A DNA stretch of 64,000 nucleotides from Alphaproteobacteria bacterium (GCA_020049775.1 JAGVLO010000005.1:1-64000), one strand, 5' to 3'. Counted from the first letter of the stretch, positions 19,302 to 29,090 are shown. Translations and numbers: made by a program. The notes: generated by a model from the sequence alone, not told the origin.

Positions 19302-19456
19302 CCATAAAGTAACAAAAAAATATGGTCCAAAATATGCCCCGTAAACAGGCACTAAAGCCAGCCGGACAGTCACTGACGGTCAAAGATAAGGTAAAAAGGA
19401 TAATCAACGGATTAGCAGCTTTTGAAGCCGCTTGGTCAGCACACTGAAACAGCTGC

Positions 19457-19942
19457 CTAGAATATCTTGAATCGCATACCGCCGAAGATGGCATCCACCC
19501 TATCGCCCTCACCCAATGGCAGGAGGCATTGGCGGTATTTGACCAACTCATTATGCATGTTGCGGAATTCGCCCTCATCCAGCAATGGCTTACGGGTTTC
19601 TATTATCTGTTTGCAACGGCGCATCAAGAAGTTAGCATTAAGCGCCGACAGCGAGCCGGCACCCACCTCAGAGGCCGGCATACCGAACTGGTAGGCCTCT
19701 ATAATGCCCTGCCCCATATAGGTGTAATTATAGTCGGGTTTATCGAGGTCTTTGACATGCACAAGCATGCAATTATCCCACAAATCATGGAGGTCATCAG
19801 GGTCGATATCCTCTTCGCGGGGCATCGGGCGGGTGCCGCGCAGCTTCTCCCAGTAACCCAGCAGGCGCAGGGTAATACGGCGTTCTAACATCAGCGACTC
19901 AGAGGTATTATGTTGCATGGAAAACGGCTCTCTCACACTCAT
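19457..19942 (-). CDS. PAS_5-family protein
   Basis: 161 aa. The sequence pattern (LGYWEKLRGTRPMPREEDIDP, LWDNCMLVHVKD, YTYMGQGIIEAYG-like YTYMGQGIIEAYQFG, ending YRQCLLPLGEG..VDAIFGGMRFK) matches the alphaproteobacterial single PAS_5 domain family. The ligand and partner are unknown; no output domain is attached. The reverse strand neighbour upstream is pstB, 141 bases away. Alternative start M9 lies at 19918. Confidence 0.85.
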   Translation of the reverse strand: MSVREPFSMQHNTSESLMLERRITLRLLGYWEKLRGTRPMPREEDIDPDDLHDLWDNCMLVHVKDLDKPDYNYTYMGQGIIEAYQFGMPASEVGAGSLSALNANFLMRRCKQIIETRKPLLDEGEFRNMHNELVKYRQCLLPLGEGDRVDAIFGGMRFKIF

Positions 19943-20083
19943 ATATATGCCCCCACCCTGGCGGGTAAACTAAATAGATGTTTATTAAAATTTTATCTAT
20001 CTGTAATTGTAGCATATTTCGGGTTTTTGGCCTACTCAAATCCTGCCTGTTTTGGGAGTAAAACACTGTGTGGCGGATATGCA

Positions 20084-20839
20084 TCAACCATAGCGGCCGG
20101 TGATATAATCCTGAGTTTGCTGGTTTTTGGGGCTGGTGAACATCTGGCTGGTAGCACCGGATTCCACCACTTTGCCCATATGAAAGAAACAGGTCTGCTG
20201 GGAAACACGGGCAGCCTGCTGCATGGAATGTGTCACAATGACAATGGTGAAATCCTGCTTGAGCGTATTAATAAGATCTTCTATGCGGGCGGTGGCAATC
20301 GGGTCAAGCGCCGAGCATGGCTCGTCCATCAGGATGATTTCCGAATTAACGGCAATGGTGCGCGCGATACACAGGCGCTGCTGCTGGCCGCCGGAAAGCC
20401 CCGTGCCGGATTCCAGAAGGCGATCTTTGACCTCTTCCCACAGTCCTGCGCTTTTCAGGCTTTTTTCTACCAGTGCATCCATTTCGGATTTTGATTTCAC
20501 CATATTATGAATGCGCGGGCCATACGCCACATTCTCATAAATCGATTTGGGGAACGGATTGGGTTTCTGGAACACCATGCCAATCCATGAACGCAGCGAT
20601 ACCACGTCCTGCTCGCGGGCGTTGATGTCCATGCCATCCACCATGATGCGGCCCTCCACGCGACACCCCTCTATGGTATCGTTCATGCGGTTCATACAGC
20701 GCAAAAAAGTGGACTTGCCGCAACCGGACGGACCTATAAGTGCAGTCACCTGATTGGGCGGAACATCGATATTGACGTCAAACAGCGCCTGCTTGGCGCC
20801 GTAATACACATTGATGTTTTGTGCTGATACTTTTGACAT
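20084..20839 (-). CDS. pstB: Phosphate ABC transporter ATP-binding protein PstB
   Basis: 251 aa. Walker A is [19 protein letters not shown], the signature is [16 protein letters not shown], Walker B is [17 protein letters not shown] and the switch His is in [10 protein letters not shown]. It powers the PstCA channel for phosphate import. It is the last gene of the phoR-pstC-pstA-pstB run; 6 bases separate it from pstA. No phoU follows, unlike most pst operons. Confidence 0.98.
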   Translation of the reverse strand: MSKVSAQNINVYYGAKQALFDVNIDVPPNQVTALIGPSGCGKSTFLRCMNRMNDTIEGCRVEGRIMVDGMDINAREQDVVSLRSWIGMVFQKPNPFPKSIYENVAYGPRIHNMVKSKSEMDALVEKSLKSAGLWEEVKDRLLESGTGLSGGQQQRLCIARTIAVNSEIILMDEPCSALDPIATARIEDLINTLKQDFTIVIVTHSMQQAARVSQQTCFFHMGKVVESGATSQMFTSPKNQQTQDYITGRYG

Positions 20840-20845
20840 AAGGAG

Positions 20846-22120
20846 CTACCAACGAATTTCGAAACGCTTGCGCAACCAAATCGCCAGCGCGTTCATCGCC
20901 AGCAATAACACGAGCAGCACCAGAATGCCAGCGGAGGTTTTTTCTGCAAAACCAAGTTCAGGACTGTTGGCCCATAAGTAAATCTGCACCGGCATTACCG
21001 TGGCGGGAGAGGTGAGTCCGGTCGGCAAATCCGCCACAAATGCCACCATACCAATCATCAAAAGCGGTGCTGTTTCGCCGATAGCGCGCGCCATGCCAAG
21101 AATAGTTCCGGTCATGATGCCCGGCATCGCCAGCGGCAATGTGTGATGCCACACCACCTGAAGGGGCGATGCGCCCACCGCACGCGCAGCATCACGAATG
21201 GTGCCGGGAATAGACTTCAGCGACGAGCGTGTGGCGATAATAATCACCGGCAGCGTCATCATGGCCAGCGTCATACCCCCCACCAGTGCCGACGAACGCG
21301 GGATGTGCATGACATTGATATACACCGCCATGCCAAGCAAACCGAAGACAATAGACGGCACCGCCGCGAGATTGTTGATATTGACCTCGATGATATCCAC
21401 CCAGCGCGACTTTCGGGCGAACTCCTCGAGATAGACCGCCGTCATCACGCCCAGCGGGAACACCACGGCAAGGCAAATAATCATGGTCAGTGCCGAACCC
21501 ATGATAGCGCCGAGGAAACCGGCGCGCTCCGGCTGGCGCGAGTTGCCTTCGGTGAAAAAGGCCGTGTTGAATGTCGTTTTTACCGCATCCTGCTGTTGCA
21601 GGGCAGAAAGCCACGCTATCTGCTTATCGCTGATTTTGCGCTCGGACTCCGGCACATCGCCTGAAATTTTGCCCTTGAGGAACAAGTCTACCGTGCTGGA
21701 AGCAGGTACCCATACATGCGCCGTCTGCCCCAGCAATACGGGATTGTCGTGCAGCGCCGCGCGCAGCGTCTGGTTGGTGTTCATGCTGATAATACTAAAC
21801 AGCGCGCGCTGGTCGCCCGTATCGGTCACCTCGGGAAACACAGACTTGAGCGCATTTTGCGCCAGCGCGTTGTAGCTGGACAGGCCAACATCATACACGG
21901 TCGTGCCTTCCTGAATGCCAAGCACCGCCGAATCAAACGTAACGGTCAGGCGCACATGCGATTGCAAAAACCCCTGATAACCCGTGCTGATAAGGCTGGT
22001 AAACAATACCACCAGCATGGCCACCGCCGATGCGAGCGCCATACGCCCATACCAGCGGAAGCGCGTTTCCGCACGCATCCGTTTGTTGTGCCATTCCATA
22101 TTGTCGATATGCCTACTCAT
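20846..22120 (-). CDS. pstA: Phosphate ABC transporter permease PstA
   Basis: 424 aa. One membrane helix at about residues 27-50 is followed by a roughly 150-residue periplasmic domain (the N-terminal extension seen in many alphaproteobacterial PstA). The canonical permease domain has about five further helices and the EAA loop (TIRDAARAVGASPLQVVWHHTLPLA). It pairs with PstC. The start overlaps the pstC stop by 8 bases. Confidence 0.96.
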   Translation of the reverse strand: MSRHIDNMEWHNKRMRAETRFRWYGRMALASAVAMLVVLFTSLISTGYQGFLQSHVRLTVTFDSAVLGIQEGTTVYDVGLSSYNALAQNALKSVFPEVTDTGDQRALFSIISMNTNQTLRAALHDNPVLLGQTAHVWVPASSTVDLFLKGKISGDVPESERKISDKQIAWLSALQQQDAVKTTFNTAFFTEGNSRQPERAGFLGAIMGSALTMIICLAVVFPLGVMTAVYLEEFARKSRWVDIIEVNINNLAAVPSIVFGLLGMAVYINVMHIPRSSALVGGMTLAMMTLPVIIIATRSSLKSIPGTIRDAARAVGASPLQVVWHHTLPLAMPGIMTGTILGMARAIGETAPLLMIGMVAFVADLPTGLTSPATVMPVQIYLWANSPELGFAEKTSAGILVLLVLLLAMNALAIWLRKRFEIRW

Positions 22121-23066
22121 AATTCTCCCGATATTTTTTGACGGTTATGAGCGCCGCGATATTAAGCGCCAGCGTAATGCAGAACAAGGCAAGCCCCAGC
22201 GCAAATGCTGCCAGCGTTTTCGGGCTGTCAAATTCCTGGTCGCCCACCAGCAGGGCCACAATCTGCACGGTAACGGTGGTCACCGACGATAGCGGGTTAA
22301 GTGTCAGGTTAGCGGCCATACCCGCGGCCATCACCACAATCATGGTTTCGCCAATAGCTCGCGATACTGCCAGCATGACCGCCGCCATAATGCCCGGCAA
22401 CGCCGCAGGCAGCACCACCTTGCGTATGGATTCCGACTGAGTGCTGCCCAGCGCGTATGATGCTTCGCGCAAGTGGCGCGGCACGGCAGTAATGATGTCG
22501 TCGGACAAGGAGGAAACGAAGGGGATAATCATGATACCCATCACCAACCCCGCCACCAGCGCGCTTTCCGAGGCAACGTCAAGCCCTACCATGGCGCCCA
22601 TGCCGCGCAGGAAGGGTGCCACCAGCACCACGGCAAAGTAGCCGTACACCACTGTGGGTACGCCTGCGAGCATTTCCAGCACCGGTTTCATCCAGTTGCG
22701 CGTATTCCTACTGGCATATTCCGCCATGTAAATAGCCGACAGCAGCCCCACCGGCACCGCCACCAGCATGGCAATCAGCATGATAAGAATAGTGCCGATG
22801 AAAAGCGGGATAGCGCCAAATGCACCGCTGCTGCCCGCCTGATCAGCACGAACGGCCATTTGCGGACTCCAGTGCAAGCCAAACAGAAAATCAAAAGCAG
22901 GCACCATCTGGAAAAAGCGCAGCGACTCGAGTAATATAGAAAACACAATAGCAAGCGTAATGATAATGGATGTGGCAGCGGCCAGCCACAACGCGCCAAG
23001 GATAATTTTTTCACCCAAGCGGCGGCCACTGGCGCTGCTGCGGACATTACGCGAAGCGACAATCAT
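22113..23066 (-). CDS. pstC: Phosphate ABC transporter permease PstC
   Basis: 317 aa, close to the length of E. coli PstC. About six membrane helices are visible, starting at about residues 21-50 and 94-122, with the permease EAA loop around LREASYALGSTQSESIRKVVLPAALPGI. It overlaps phoR by 4 bases (ATGA) and pstA by 8 bases, so the transporter and sensor are translated from one message. No gene for the periplasmic binding protein PstS lies in the window. Confidence 0.96.
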   Translation of the reverse strand: MIVASRNVRSSASGRRLGEKIILGALWLAAATSIIITLAIVFSILLESLRFFQMVPAFDFLFGLHWSPQMAVRADQAGSSGAFGAIPLFIGTILIMLIAMLVAVPVGLLSAIYMAEYASRNTRNWMKPVLEMLAGVPTVVYGYFAVVLVAPFLRGMGAMVGLDVASESALVAGLVMGIMIIPFVSSLSDDIITAVPRHLREASYALGSTQSESIRKVVLPAALPGIMAAVMLAVSRAIGETMIVVMAAGMAANLTLNPLSSVTTVTVQIVALLVGDQEFDSPKTLAAFALGLALFCITLALNIAALITVKKYRENYE

Positions 23067-24529
23067 GGTATTACCTCACTGAGTTCATCGTTATCGGCAG
23101 AATTGCGTGCCTTTTCGCTTTCAGAAGCGATATCATCATACACCGGAAGGTACACGCTGAACGTGCTGCCCTCGGCTACTTCGCTTTCAATCGTGAGCGC
23201 GCCGTGGTGACGGTTAAGTACATGCTTGACGATAGCAAGGCCAAGACCGGTGCCGCCGACTTTGCGCGTGCGCGCCGTATCCACGCGGTAAAAACGCTCG
23301 GTCAGTCTCGGGATATGCTCGCGCGAGATGCCCTCGCCATGGTCCTCCACCGAAAAACAAATGGCGCGCGTCAGGTTGCGCATGCTCTGGTCATCAGGCA
23401 GTGCCGAGGTGAGTTTGGCGCTAAGCACTACGTCAGTATCAGGATTGGTGTATTTGATGGCGTTGCCAAGCAGGTTGCGTACTACCTGCGCCAATTCCTC
23501 GTCGTCCCCGCGCGTCGATGGCAAATTGTCGTGCAGCTTGAGCCGCAATGTTACGTTCTTCTGGCGGCACGCCCACTCGAAATGCTGTTTTTCGGCGCGG
23601 ATAATGCGCAGGAGGTCAACCTTGGAAGTGGGCGCACTATGCGCGTTCATTTCGATTTTGGACAGCGACAGAAGGTCATTAATCAGCTTGGACATGCGCT
23701 CGGCCTGGTCGGCCATCACTTTTAAAAACTCGTCACGCGCTACGGCGTCGTCCTTGGCAGGGCCACGCAGCGTTTCGATAAAGCCGATTATGGAGGCTAG
23801 CGGTGTGCGAATTTCATGGCTGGCATTGGCCACAAAGTCGGCGCGCATGCGCTGGACACGTTTTTGCTGCGTGATGTCGGTCAGCGTAATCACGATGGAA
23901 ATGCCGCCTTCGGACGGGATGGGGAAACGCTCGATAATGCCGTGGAAATCACGCGGTGACGGGTCTTCAAGGAAAAACTCCACCTCCTGCCCGTGCAAAT
24001 CCTCAATCACGGCGTTGATGGCTTTCATCAGCGATTCGTTGGGGATGATTTCATGCAAATGGCGGTTAGCGAGGTTCTGGCCGAAGATGTTGCGCGCGGC
24101 GCGGTTGGTGCGCACCACGGTTTTGTCGTCATTGGTCATAATCAGGATGTCGGGCAGCGTATCGACAAGGATTTCGCGCTCGGTTATCACCGTTTCCATT
24201 TCCTGACGCTTGTTTTCCCACGAGCGCTGCAGGCGGCTGAGCGCGCCCGACAACTCGCCGACGTTGGAAAGGAAGCTCAAATCCGGCGAGCGCATGCGCT
24301 TGTCCATGGCAAGGTCATACACATATTGCGTGAGCGCCGAGATATTGGACAAGAACGGAACGACAAACACCATGGACAGCACCACGATGGCGACATAGCC
24401 GTAAATGAAATAGTTGAAGTCCAGCTCGCCGGTAATGGCGAAAATCGACAGCACAAGCAGCGCAGGGCTAGACGCCACCATGAGCGTCTTGAGCAATGTG
24501 CTGAACGATATAACTGGTTTGTTGTGCAT
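23063..24529 (-). CDS. phoR: Phosphate-regulon sensor histidine kinase PhoR-like
   Basis: 488 aa. Two membrane helices (residues about 13-31 and 37-58), a PAS domain (about 105-215, LPDILIMTNDDKTVVRTN) and HisKA with the phospho-His in ANASHEIRTPLASIIGF. The HATPase has the N box VVRNLLGNAIKYT, GEGIS, and GGTGLGLAIVKH. The direct overlap with pstC argues for phosphate sensing through the Pst transporter. The partner PhoB is not in the window. It is 74 bases after trpS on the same strand, and I see no convincing Pho box in that gap. Confidence 0.9.
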   Translation of the reverse strand: MHNKPVISFSTLLKTLMVASSPALLVLSIFAITGELDFNYFIYGYVAIVVLSMVFVVPFLSNISALTQYVYDLAMDKRMRSPDLSFLSNVGELSGALSRLQRSWENKRQEMETVITEREILVDTLPDILIMTNDDKTVVRTNRAARNIFGQNLANRHLHEIIPNESLMKAINAVIEDLHGQEVEFFLEDPSPRDFHGIIERFPIPSEGGISIVITLTDITQQKRVQRMRADFVANASHEIRTPLASIIGFIETLRGPAKDDAVARDEFLKVMADQAERMSKLINDLLSLSKIEMNAHSAPTSKVDLLRIIRAEKQHFEWACRQKNVTLRLKLHDNLPSTRGDDEELAQVVRNLLGNAIKYTNPDTDVVLSAKLTSALPDDQSMRNLTRAICFSVEDHGEGISREHIPRLTERFYRVDTARTRKVGGTGLGLAIVKHVLNRHHGALTIESEVAEGSTFSVYLPVYDDIASESEKARNSADNDELSEVIP

Positions 24530-24603
24530 GAACGGCTGTTTTAGGTTGCTATAAGGCGCGTATTTTTACCATGCGGTTTTGCCGGAGGCAACCCAATGCG
24601 AAC

Positions 24604-25602
24604 TTAATGTTTTAGATTAAGAAAACCCGCCAATTCCTTAACTTCTTTCAGGGTTTGGTCGGCAACCGCATGCGCGCGCGCCACACCCCTGGCCAGTACC
24701 TTGTCCAGATAATCTGTTTCTTTAAGAAGCTCGCGCATTTTGCTGGTTATTGGCGATAAATGCGCCACGGCTACATCGGTGAGCATCTGCTTGAAGGCGG
24801 AATTATTCTTGCCTTCGCACTCGGCCAGCGCCTGCTCGCGAGTGATGCCGCGGAACGACGCGTAGAGGTTGAGCAGGTTGCTGACTTCCGGCCGCGCTTC
24901 TGCATCATACGATATACCCTCTATCATGTCGGATTTGGCCTTGCGGAACTTAAGGGCAATGGTGTCGGCGTCATCGGTGAGGTTGATGCGCGAATAGTCG
25001 GATTCGTCGGATTTGCTCATTTTTTTCTTGCCATCACGTAAGGACATCACCCGCGCCGCCTCGCCCATGATGACCGGCTCCGGCAGCGGGAAAAACTCGG
25101 TTTTATAGTAGCGGTTGAACGCTCCGGCGATGTCGCGGGTCAGTTCCACATGCTGTTTCTGGTCATGGCCGACTGGCACATGCGTGGCTTTATAGAGGAT
25201 AATGTCCGCCGCCATCAATACCGGGTAGGAGTATAGGCCAAGCACGGCGTTTTCTTTGTCCTTGCCCGCTTTCTCCTTGAACTGCGTCATGCGGTTCAGC
25301 CAGCCCAGCGGCGTGTGGCATGACAGAATCCACATCAGCTCGGCATGGCCGGAAATGCTCGATTGCGGGAAGATGGCGCTTTTTTCAGGGTCGATGCCGC
25401 AGGCAATGTAGGCGGCGGCGGTTTCGCGCACATGCTGGCGCAATTTATCGGCCTCCTGCGGCACGGTGATGGCGTGCAGGTCGGCCAGCATGAAAAAACA
25501 TTCATAGTCGCGCTGAAGCGCCACCCAGTTGCGGATAGCCCCGAGGTAATTACCCAGATGCAGGTTGCCTGTCGGCTGGACACCGGACAATATGCGTTTC
25601 AT
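24604..25602 (-). CDS. trpS: Tryptophanyl-tRNA synthetase
   Basis: 332 aa from ATG 25602 (MKRILSGVQPTGNLHLGNYLGAI). The frame runs 27 codons further upstream, but AAGGAAGGG lies just before this ATG and the family starts here. Class I motifs are the HIGH-like GNLHLGNY and KMSKS (KKKMSKSDESDYSRI). It charges tRNA-Trp. The gap to divergent hemB (25603-25772) holds no clear element, only a small ACAGCC/GGCTGT inverted repeat. Confidence 0.97.
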   Translation of the reverse strand: MKRILSGVQPTGNLHLGNYLGAIRNWVALQRDYECFFMLADLHAITVPQEADKLRQHVRETAAAYIACGIDPEKSAIFPQSSISGHAELMWILSCHTPLGWLNRMTQFKEKAGKDKENAVLGLYSYPVLMAADIILYKATHVPVGHDQKQHVELTRDIAGAFNRYYKTEFFPLPEPVIMGEAARVMSLRDGKKKMSKSDESDYSRINLTDDADTIALKFRKAKSDMIEGISYDAEARPEVSNLLNLYASFRGITREQALAECEGKNNSAFKQMLTDVAVAHLSPITSKMRELLKETDYLDKVLARGVARAHAVADQTLKEVKELAGFLNLKH

Positions 25603-25772
25603 AGCCCTTCCTTGCGACGTAAGAGGCATTGTCATAAAAGGCTTTTTTACCCCTGTACAGTAGTAAAAATGCATGACAGCCATTTAACTGCACGGCTGTG
25701 CTGCCCCTGCACCATCTGAAGCGCTGAATCCGCCTTGCCTAACGGCTGTTTTTTGACTAGCTTACGCCGCCT

Positions 25773-26789
25773 ATGACCCACCACGCCCAACCAGAACTAT
25801 CCTGGGGCCAATTCCCCACTACCCGCCTGCGCCGCACGCGCATGCAGGGCTGGTGCCGCGAGCTAGTGGCCGAGCATCATCTGCATCCCAGCGACCTTAT
25901 CTGGCCGGTGTTTATACAGGAAGGAAAGAACACCGAAACACCGATTGCCTCGATGCCGGGCGTTTTCCGTATCACATTGGATTTACTTGTTGAAAAAATA
26001 AAGTTAGCTAACCAACTTAGTATTAGGGCGATGGCCCTTTTCCCGCTGGTTAAAAGCGAACTCAAAAGCCCGTACGGCGACGAGGCACTGTTCGACGGCA
26101 ACCTCGTTTGCCGTGCCATCAAGGAGATAAAAAACGCCGTGCCGGACATGGGTATTATTGCCGACGTAGCCCTCGACCCCTACACCAACCACGGACAGGA
26201 CGGGGTGTTTGAGAACGGACAGGTCATCAACGACCTGACCATCGATATATTATGCAAGCAGGCCGTCGTACAGGCGAAGGCCGGCTGCGACATCGTCGCC
26301 CCGTCTGACATGATGGACGGGCGCGTAGGCGCTATCCGCAAAGCCTTAGAGCAGGAGAACCTGAAAGACACCCTTATACTGGCCTACAGCGCCAAATACG
26401 CTTCCAGCATGTACGGGCCATTCCGTGACGCCGTGGACTCGGCCAAGAACCTTGGCAGCGCCGACAAGCGCAGCTACCAGATGAACCCTGCCAACAGCGA
26501 CGAAGCCCTGCGCGAAATCGCGCTCGATATCGCCGAGGGCGCCGACATGGTGATGGTCAAACCTGGTATCGCCTATCTTGATATTGTTTACCGCGCCGCT
26601 TCTACGTTTCCTGTACCCGTGTTCGCTTATCAGGTGAGTGGTGAATACGCGATGATAAAGGCAGCGGGCAACAATGGCTGGATAAACGCGGATGCGGTGA
26701 TGGCGGAGCAGCTGCTTTCTTTCAAACGCGCGGGCGCACGCGCCATATTGACGTATGCGGCGCTAGATATAGCAAAGGCAATCGCATGA
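25773..26789 (+). CDS. hemB: Delta-aminolevulinic acid dehydratase (porphobilinogen synthase)
   Basis: 338 aa TIM-barrel enzyme. Conserved blocks are LIWPVFIQEG, DVALDPYTNHGQDG, VAPSDMMDGRVGAIR, the first catalytic Lys in LAYSAKYASSMYGPFRDA and the second in MVMVKPG. It joins two 5-aminolevulinate molecules in heme synthesis. The DPYTNHGQDG form of the metal region lacks the three cysteines of zinc-type enzymes, which suggests a Mg-dependent type. The stop overlaps ubiX by 4 bases. Confidence 0.97.
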   Translation: MTHHAQPELSWGQFPTTRLRRTRMQGWCRELVAEHHLHPSDLIWPVFIQEGKNTETPIASMPGVFRITLDLLVEKIKLANQLSIRAMALFPLVKSELKSPYGDEALFDGNLVCRAIKEIKNAVPDMGIIADVALDPYTNHGQDGVFENGQVINDLTIDILCKQAVVQAKAGCDIVAPSDMMDGRVGAIRKALEQENLKDTLILAYSAKYASSMYGPFRDAVDSAKNLGSADKRSYQMNPANSDEALREIALDIAEGADMVMVKPGIAYLDIVYRAASTFPVPVFAYQVSGEYAMIKAAGNNGWINADAVMAEQLLSFKRAGARAILTYAALDIAKAIA

Positions 26790-27364
26790 CCAGCAGCAAC
26801 AAAATCATCGTCGGCATCAGCGGCGCATCTGGCGCTATTTACGGCATAGAGCTGCTGAAGGCGCTTAAAAGCGCCGGTGTGGAATCGCACCTTGTGATCA
26901 CCAAAACAGCGCAAATTACCATTGCCCATGAAACACCCTATTCTCTGCCGCAGGTGCAGGCGCTGGCCTCGCATTTCTATTCCGTGGCCGATATGTCGGC
27001 AGCCATTGCCAGCGGCTCGTTTAAAACACGCGGCATGGTGGTAGCGCCGTGCGCCATGCGCAGCCTTGCGGAAATCGCCACCGCCAACACCAGCAACCTG
27101 CTTACGCGCGCCGCCGACGTTACGCTCAAAGAACGCCGCAAGCTAGTTTTGATGGTGCGCGAAACGCCGCTGACCAACGCGCATTTGCGCAATATGCTTC
27201 TGGTTTCCGAGATGGGCGGCATCATCGCCCCGCCGGTGCCTGCCTTTTACAGTAAACCTGAATCGCTGGAAGCCATGGTGAGCCACACGGTAGGCCGTGT
27301 TCTTGACCTTTTTGATATCGAACACGCAATGGTTAAACGCTGGGAAGGCGTGACCGGAAGCTAG
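26786..27364 (+). CDS. ubiX: Flavin prenyltransferase UbiX
   Basis: 192 aa. The N-terminus KIIVGISGASGAIYGIELLKAL is the flavodoxin-like FMN site; VAPCAMRSLAEIATA and RRKLVLMVRETPL.. are the other family blocks, followed by SEMGGIIAPPVPAFY. It makes prenylated FMN for UbiD decarboxylase in ubiquinone synthesis. It overlaps hemB (ATGA), and no ubiD gene is near. Confidence 0.96.
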   Translation: MTSSNKIIVGISGASGAIYGIELLKALKSAGVESHLVITKTAQITIAHETPYSLPQVQALASHFYSVADMSAAIASGSFKTRGMVVAPCAMRSLAEIATANTSNLLTRAADVTLKERRKLVLMVRETPLTNAHLRNMLLVSEMGGIIAPPVPAFYSKPESLEAMVSHTVGRVLDLFDIEHAMVKRWEGVTGS

Positions 27365-27486
27365 TTAATCAAACAATACAAATACTTGACGTAAGCGCCG
27401 GTAAAATGGTTAATTTTGTATAAAGCTGTAGGCGTTGTCTTCATTTTTTGTTATAATGTCCTTCGTTTTTGAAATTGAAAAAACTT

Positions 27487-27520
27487 GGGCAAAGCACCCC
27501 CGGTATGGTGTTTATTGCCC
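27487..27520 (+). promoter_or_regulatory. Hairpin in the leader of the DUF465 gene
   Basis: GGGCAA (27487-27492) pairs with TTGCCC (27515-27520), and an inner CACC/GGTG stem lies between them. A perfect TATAAT at 27452-27457 upstream could be the -10 of this transcript, with no good -35. No T tract follows the stem, so it is not a clear terminator. Function unknown. Confidence 0.4.
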
Positions 27521-27546
27521 CTAACGTATGGAAAATATAACGGGCC

Positions 27547-27735
27547 ATGAACGAAGATTTGATAATGATCAAGCGGTTAGAGTCTCTACGTGCAGAACAC
27601 CGCCAACTCGATGAAACGATTAAACAGGAAGCGCTCGATGAGCTTTCCCGCAAGCGCTACCAGAAGCTGAAGCTTTCCATGCGCGATGAAATCATGAGAC
27701 TTGAACAAGTTGTATATCCCGATATAACCGCCTGA
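27547..27735 (+). CDS. DUF465 (YdcH-like) small coiled-coil protein
   Basis: 62 aa. The pattern RLESLRAEHRQLDETIKQEAL...LKRRKLALRDEI-like (QKLKLSMRDEIMRLEQVVYPD) matches the short helical DUF465/YdcH family. Almost the whole protein is charged helix. Function is unknown. It is 15 bases before the RNA methyltransferase and probably in one transcript with it. Confidence 0.88.
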   Translation: MNEDLIMIKRLESLRAEHRQLDETIKQEALDELSRKRYQKLKLSMRDEIMRLEQVVYPDITA

Positions 27736-27750
27736 TTATTAGGCTCGCCG

Positions 27751-29025
27751 TTGCAGCCATCCGCCATTTCCGAATCTTTTGAAGTCACCGTAGAATCGCT
27801 CGGCGGGCTGGGTGATGGGATAGCCACACATAATAATAAACCCCTGTTCATCCCCAAATCCTGCGCCGGAGACCGGCTTTCCGTGCGTATTGTGCATGAA
27901 AACCGTGATGGAGCGCAGGCGCAAATTGATGAGATACTGGGTTGGGGTATAGACCGTATTATACCCCCATGCGGGTATTTTGACCGCTGCGGCGGGTGCA
28001 GCCTGCAACAGCTGAGCGAATCTTCTTATCAGGCCTTCAAAACCAAAATATTTTATAATGCAATTACCCATGCAGGGTATAATGCAGCAAATGCAAAAAC
28101 CGTGTTCTTGCCGGCAGCTACGCGCCGCCGTGTGGAATTTAAGCTGGCGCATGGGGGAAATGCCGTAAAACTCGCCCTCCTCGAGCCACGCAGCCACACG
28201 CCGGTTGCAATTGACCAGTGCCTTATCCTGCGCCCCGAGTTGCAGGCCCTCATCGCTCCAATTTCCGAGGCGCTATCCGCTGAGGCATTTTCAGCAACGC
28301 TTTACGCCGTAAGCCTGACACTCACAGATTCAGGCATCGATATGCTGCTTACCTTCCGAAACACTGACCTTGCCACCCTGCCGCCTATGGAAGGCTTGTG
28401 CAAATCGCTTGGGATCGCACGCATCAGCGCCCGTAACCGTGACGATGCCGCTACCAGAACATTACACACACAAACACCCGTTGAAATGACGCTGGGGGGG
28501 TATGCTATTCCACTACCCGCTGATGCTTTCCTGCAGGCCAGTGTTGAGGGGCAAGCTTTGCTCACCGAGGCTACCCTTGCTGCCTGCGAGGGTGCAAAAT
28601 CGGTTGCGGATTTATTCTGCGGCATCGGCACTTACAGCTTCCCCGCCAGCCGCAAAGTAAAAATCCACGCGGTGGAAAGCGATGCTACCATGGTAGCGGC
28701 CATGCAAAAAAGTATCAAACAGCACGGCATAACCTCACTTACCGCAGAAAAGCGCGATTTGTTCAAAGCCCCGCTGACTGCCTTCGAACTCAATCGTTTT
28801 GATGCGGCCATCATCAACCCGCCGCGCCTTGGCGCCAAAGCACAGTGCGAGCATATAGCAAAATCCACGGTAAAAACCGTGGCCATGGTCTCCTGCAACC
28901 CTGCCACCTTCAGCAGGGACGCCAAAATCCTGAAATCGGCCGGTTTCAAATTGCAATCGGCGCAAGCTGTTGACCAGTTTGTATTTAGCCCGCATCTTGA
29001 AATTACGGCTCTTTTTACCCACTAG
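27751..29025 (+). CDS. TrmA/RlmD-family RNA (uracil-C5) methyltransferase
   Basis: 424 aa from TTG 27751. An N-terminal TRAM-like domain (FEVTVESLGGLGDGIA) is followed by a Cys cluster PPCGYFDRCGGCS, which would hold a 4Fe-4S cluster with a further Cys in DQCLIL. The SAM motif is ADLFCGIGTYSFP, and the catalytic region has INPPRLGA and the Cys of MVSCNPATF. The family methylates U54 of tRNA or U1939/U747 of 23S rRNA; RlmD is the likeliest by the TRAM domain plus cluster, but I cannot fix the target. The next gene starts 65 bases later. Confidence 0.9.
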   Translation: MQPSAISESFEVTVESLGGLGDGIATHNNKPLFIPKSCAGDRLSVRIVHENRDGAQAQIDEILGWGIDRIIPPCGYFDRCGGCSLQQLSESSYQAFKTKIFYNAITHAGYNAANAKTVFLPAATRRRVEFKLAHGGNAVKLALLEPRSHTPVAIDQCLILRPELQALIAPISEALSAEAFSATLYAVSLTLTDSGIDMLLTFRNTDLATLPPMEGLCKSLGIARISARNRDDAATRTLHTQTPVEMTLGGYAIPLPADAFLQASVEGQALLTEATLAACEGAKSVADLFCGIGTYSFPASRKVKIHAVESDATMVAAMQKSIKQHGITSLTAEKRDLFKAPLTAFELNRFDAAIINPPRLGAKAQCEHIAKSTVKTVAMVSCNPATFSRDAKILKSAGFKLQSAQAVDQFVFSPHLEITALFTH

Positions 29026-29090
29026 GTTGCATTGACAGCCAACTGCGCAACAGCTAGATTGGTTAACTAAATTTAACAAATGGAGGTGCT

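Noticed and set aside
19322-19447. Possible 41-aa gene in the rplM/PAS_5 gap
   Set aside because: It starts ATG and ends TGA, but there is no ribosome binding site and no recognisable protein, so it is not listed as a gene.
24530-24603. Pho box before phoR
   Set aside because: No CTGTCAT-type repeats are visible; only a 5-bp TTGCC/GGCAA hairpin.
25603-25772. Terminator or riboswitch between trpS and hemB
   Set aside because: Only short inverted repeats such as ACAGCC/GGCTGT are present, with no proper stem plus T tract.
29063-29076. CtrA box before the hypothetical gene at 29091
   Set aside because: The TTAA halves are 6 bases apart, not 7, so it does not fit the established full site.
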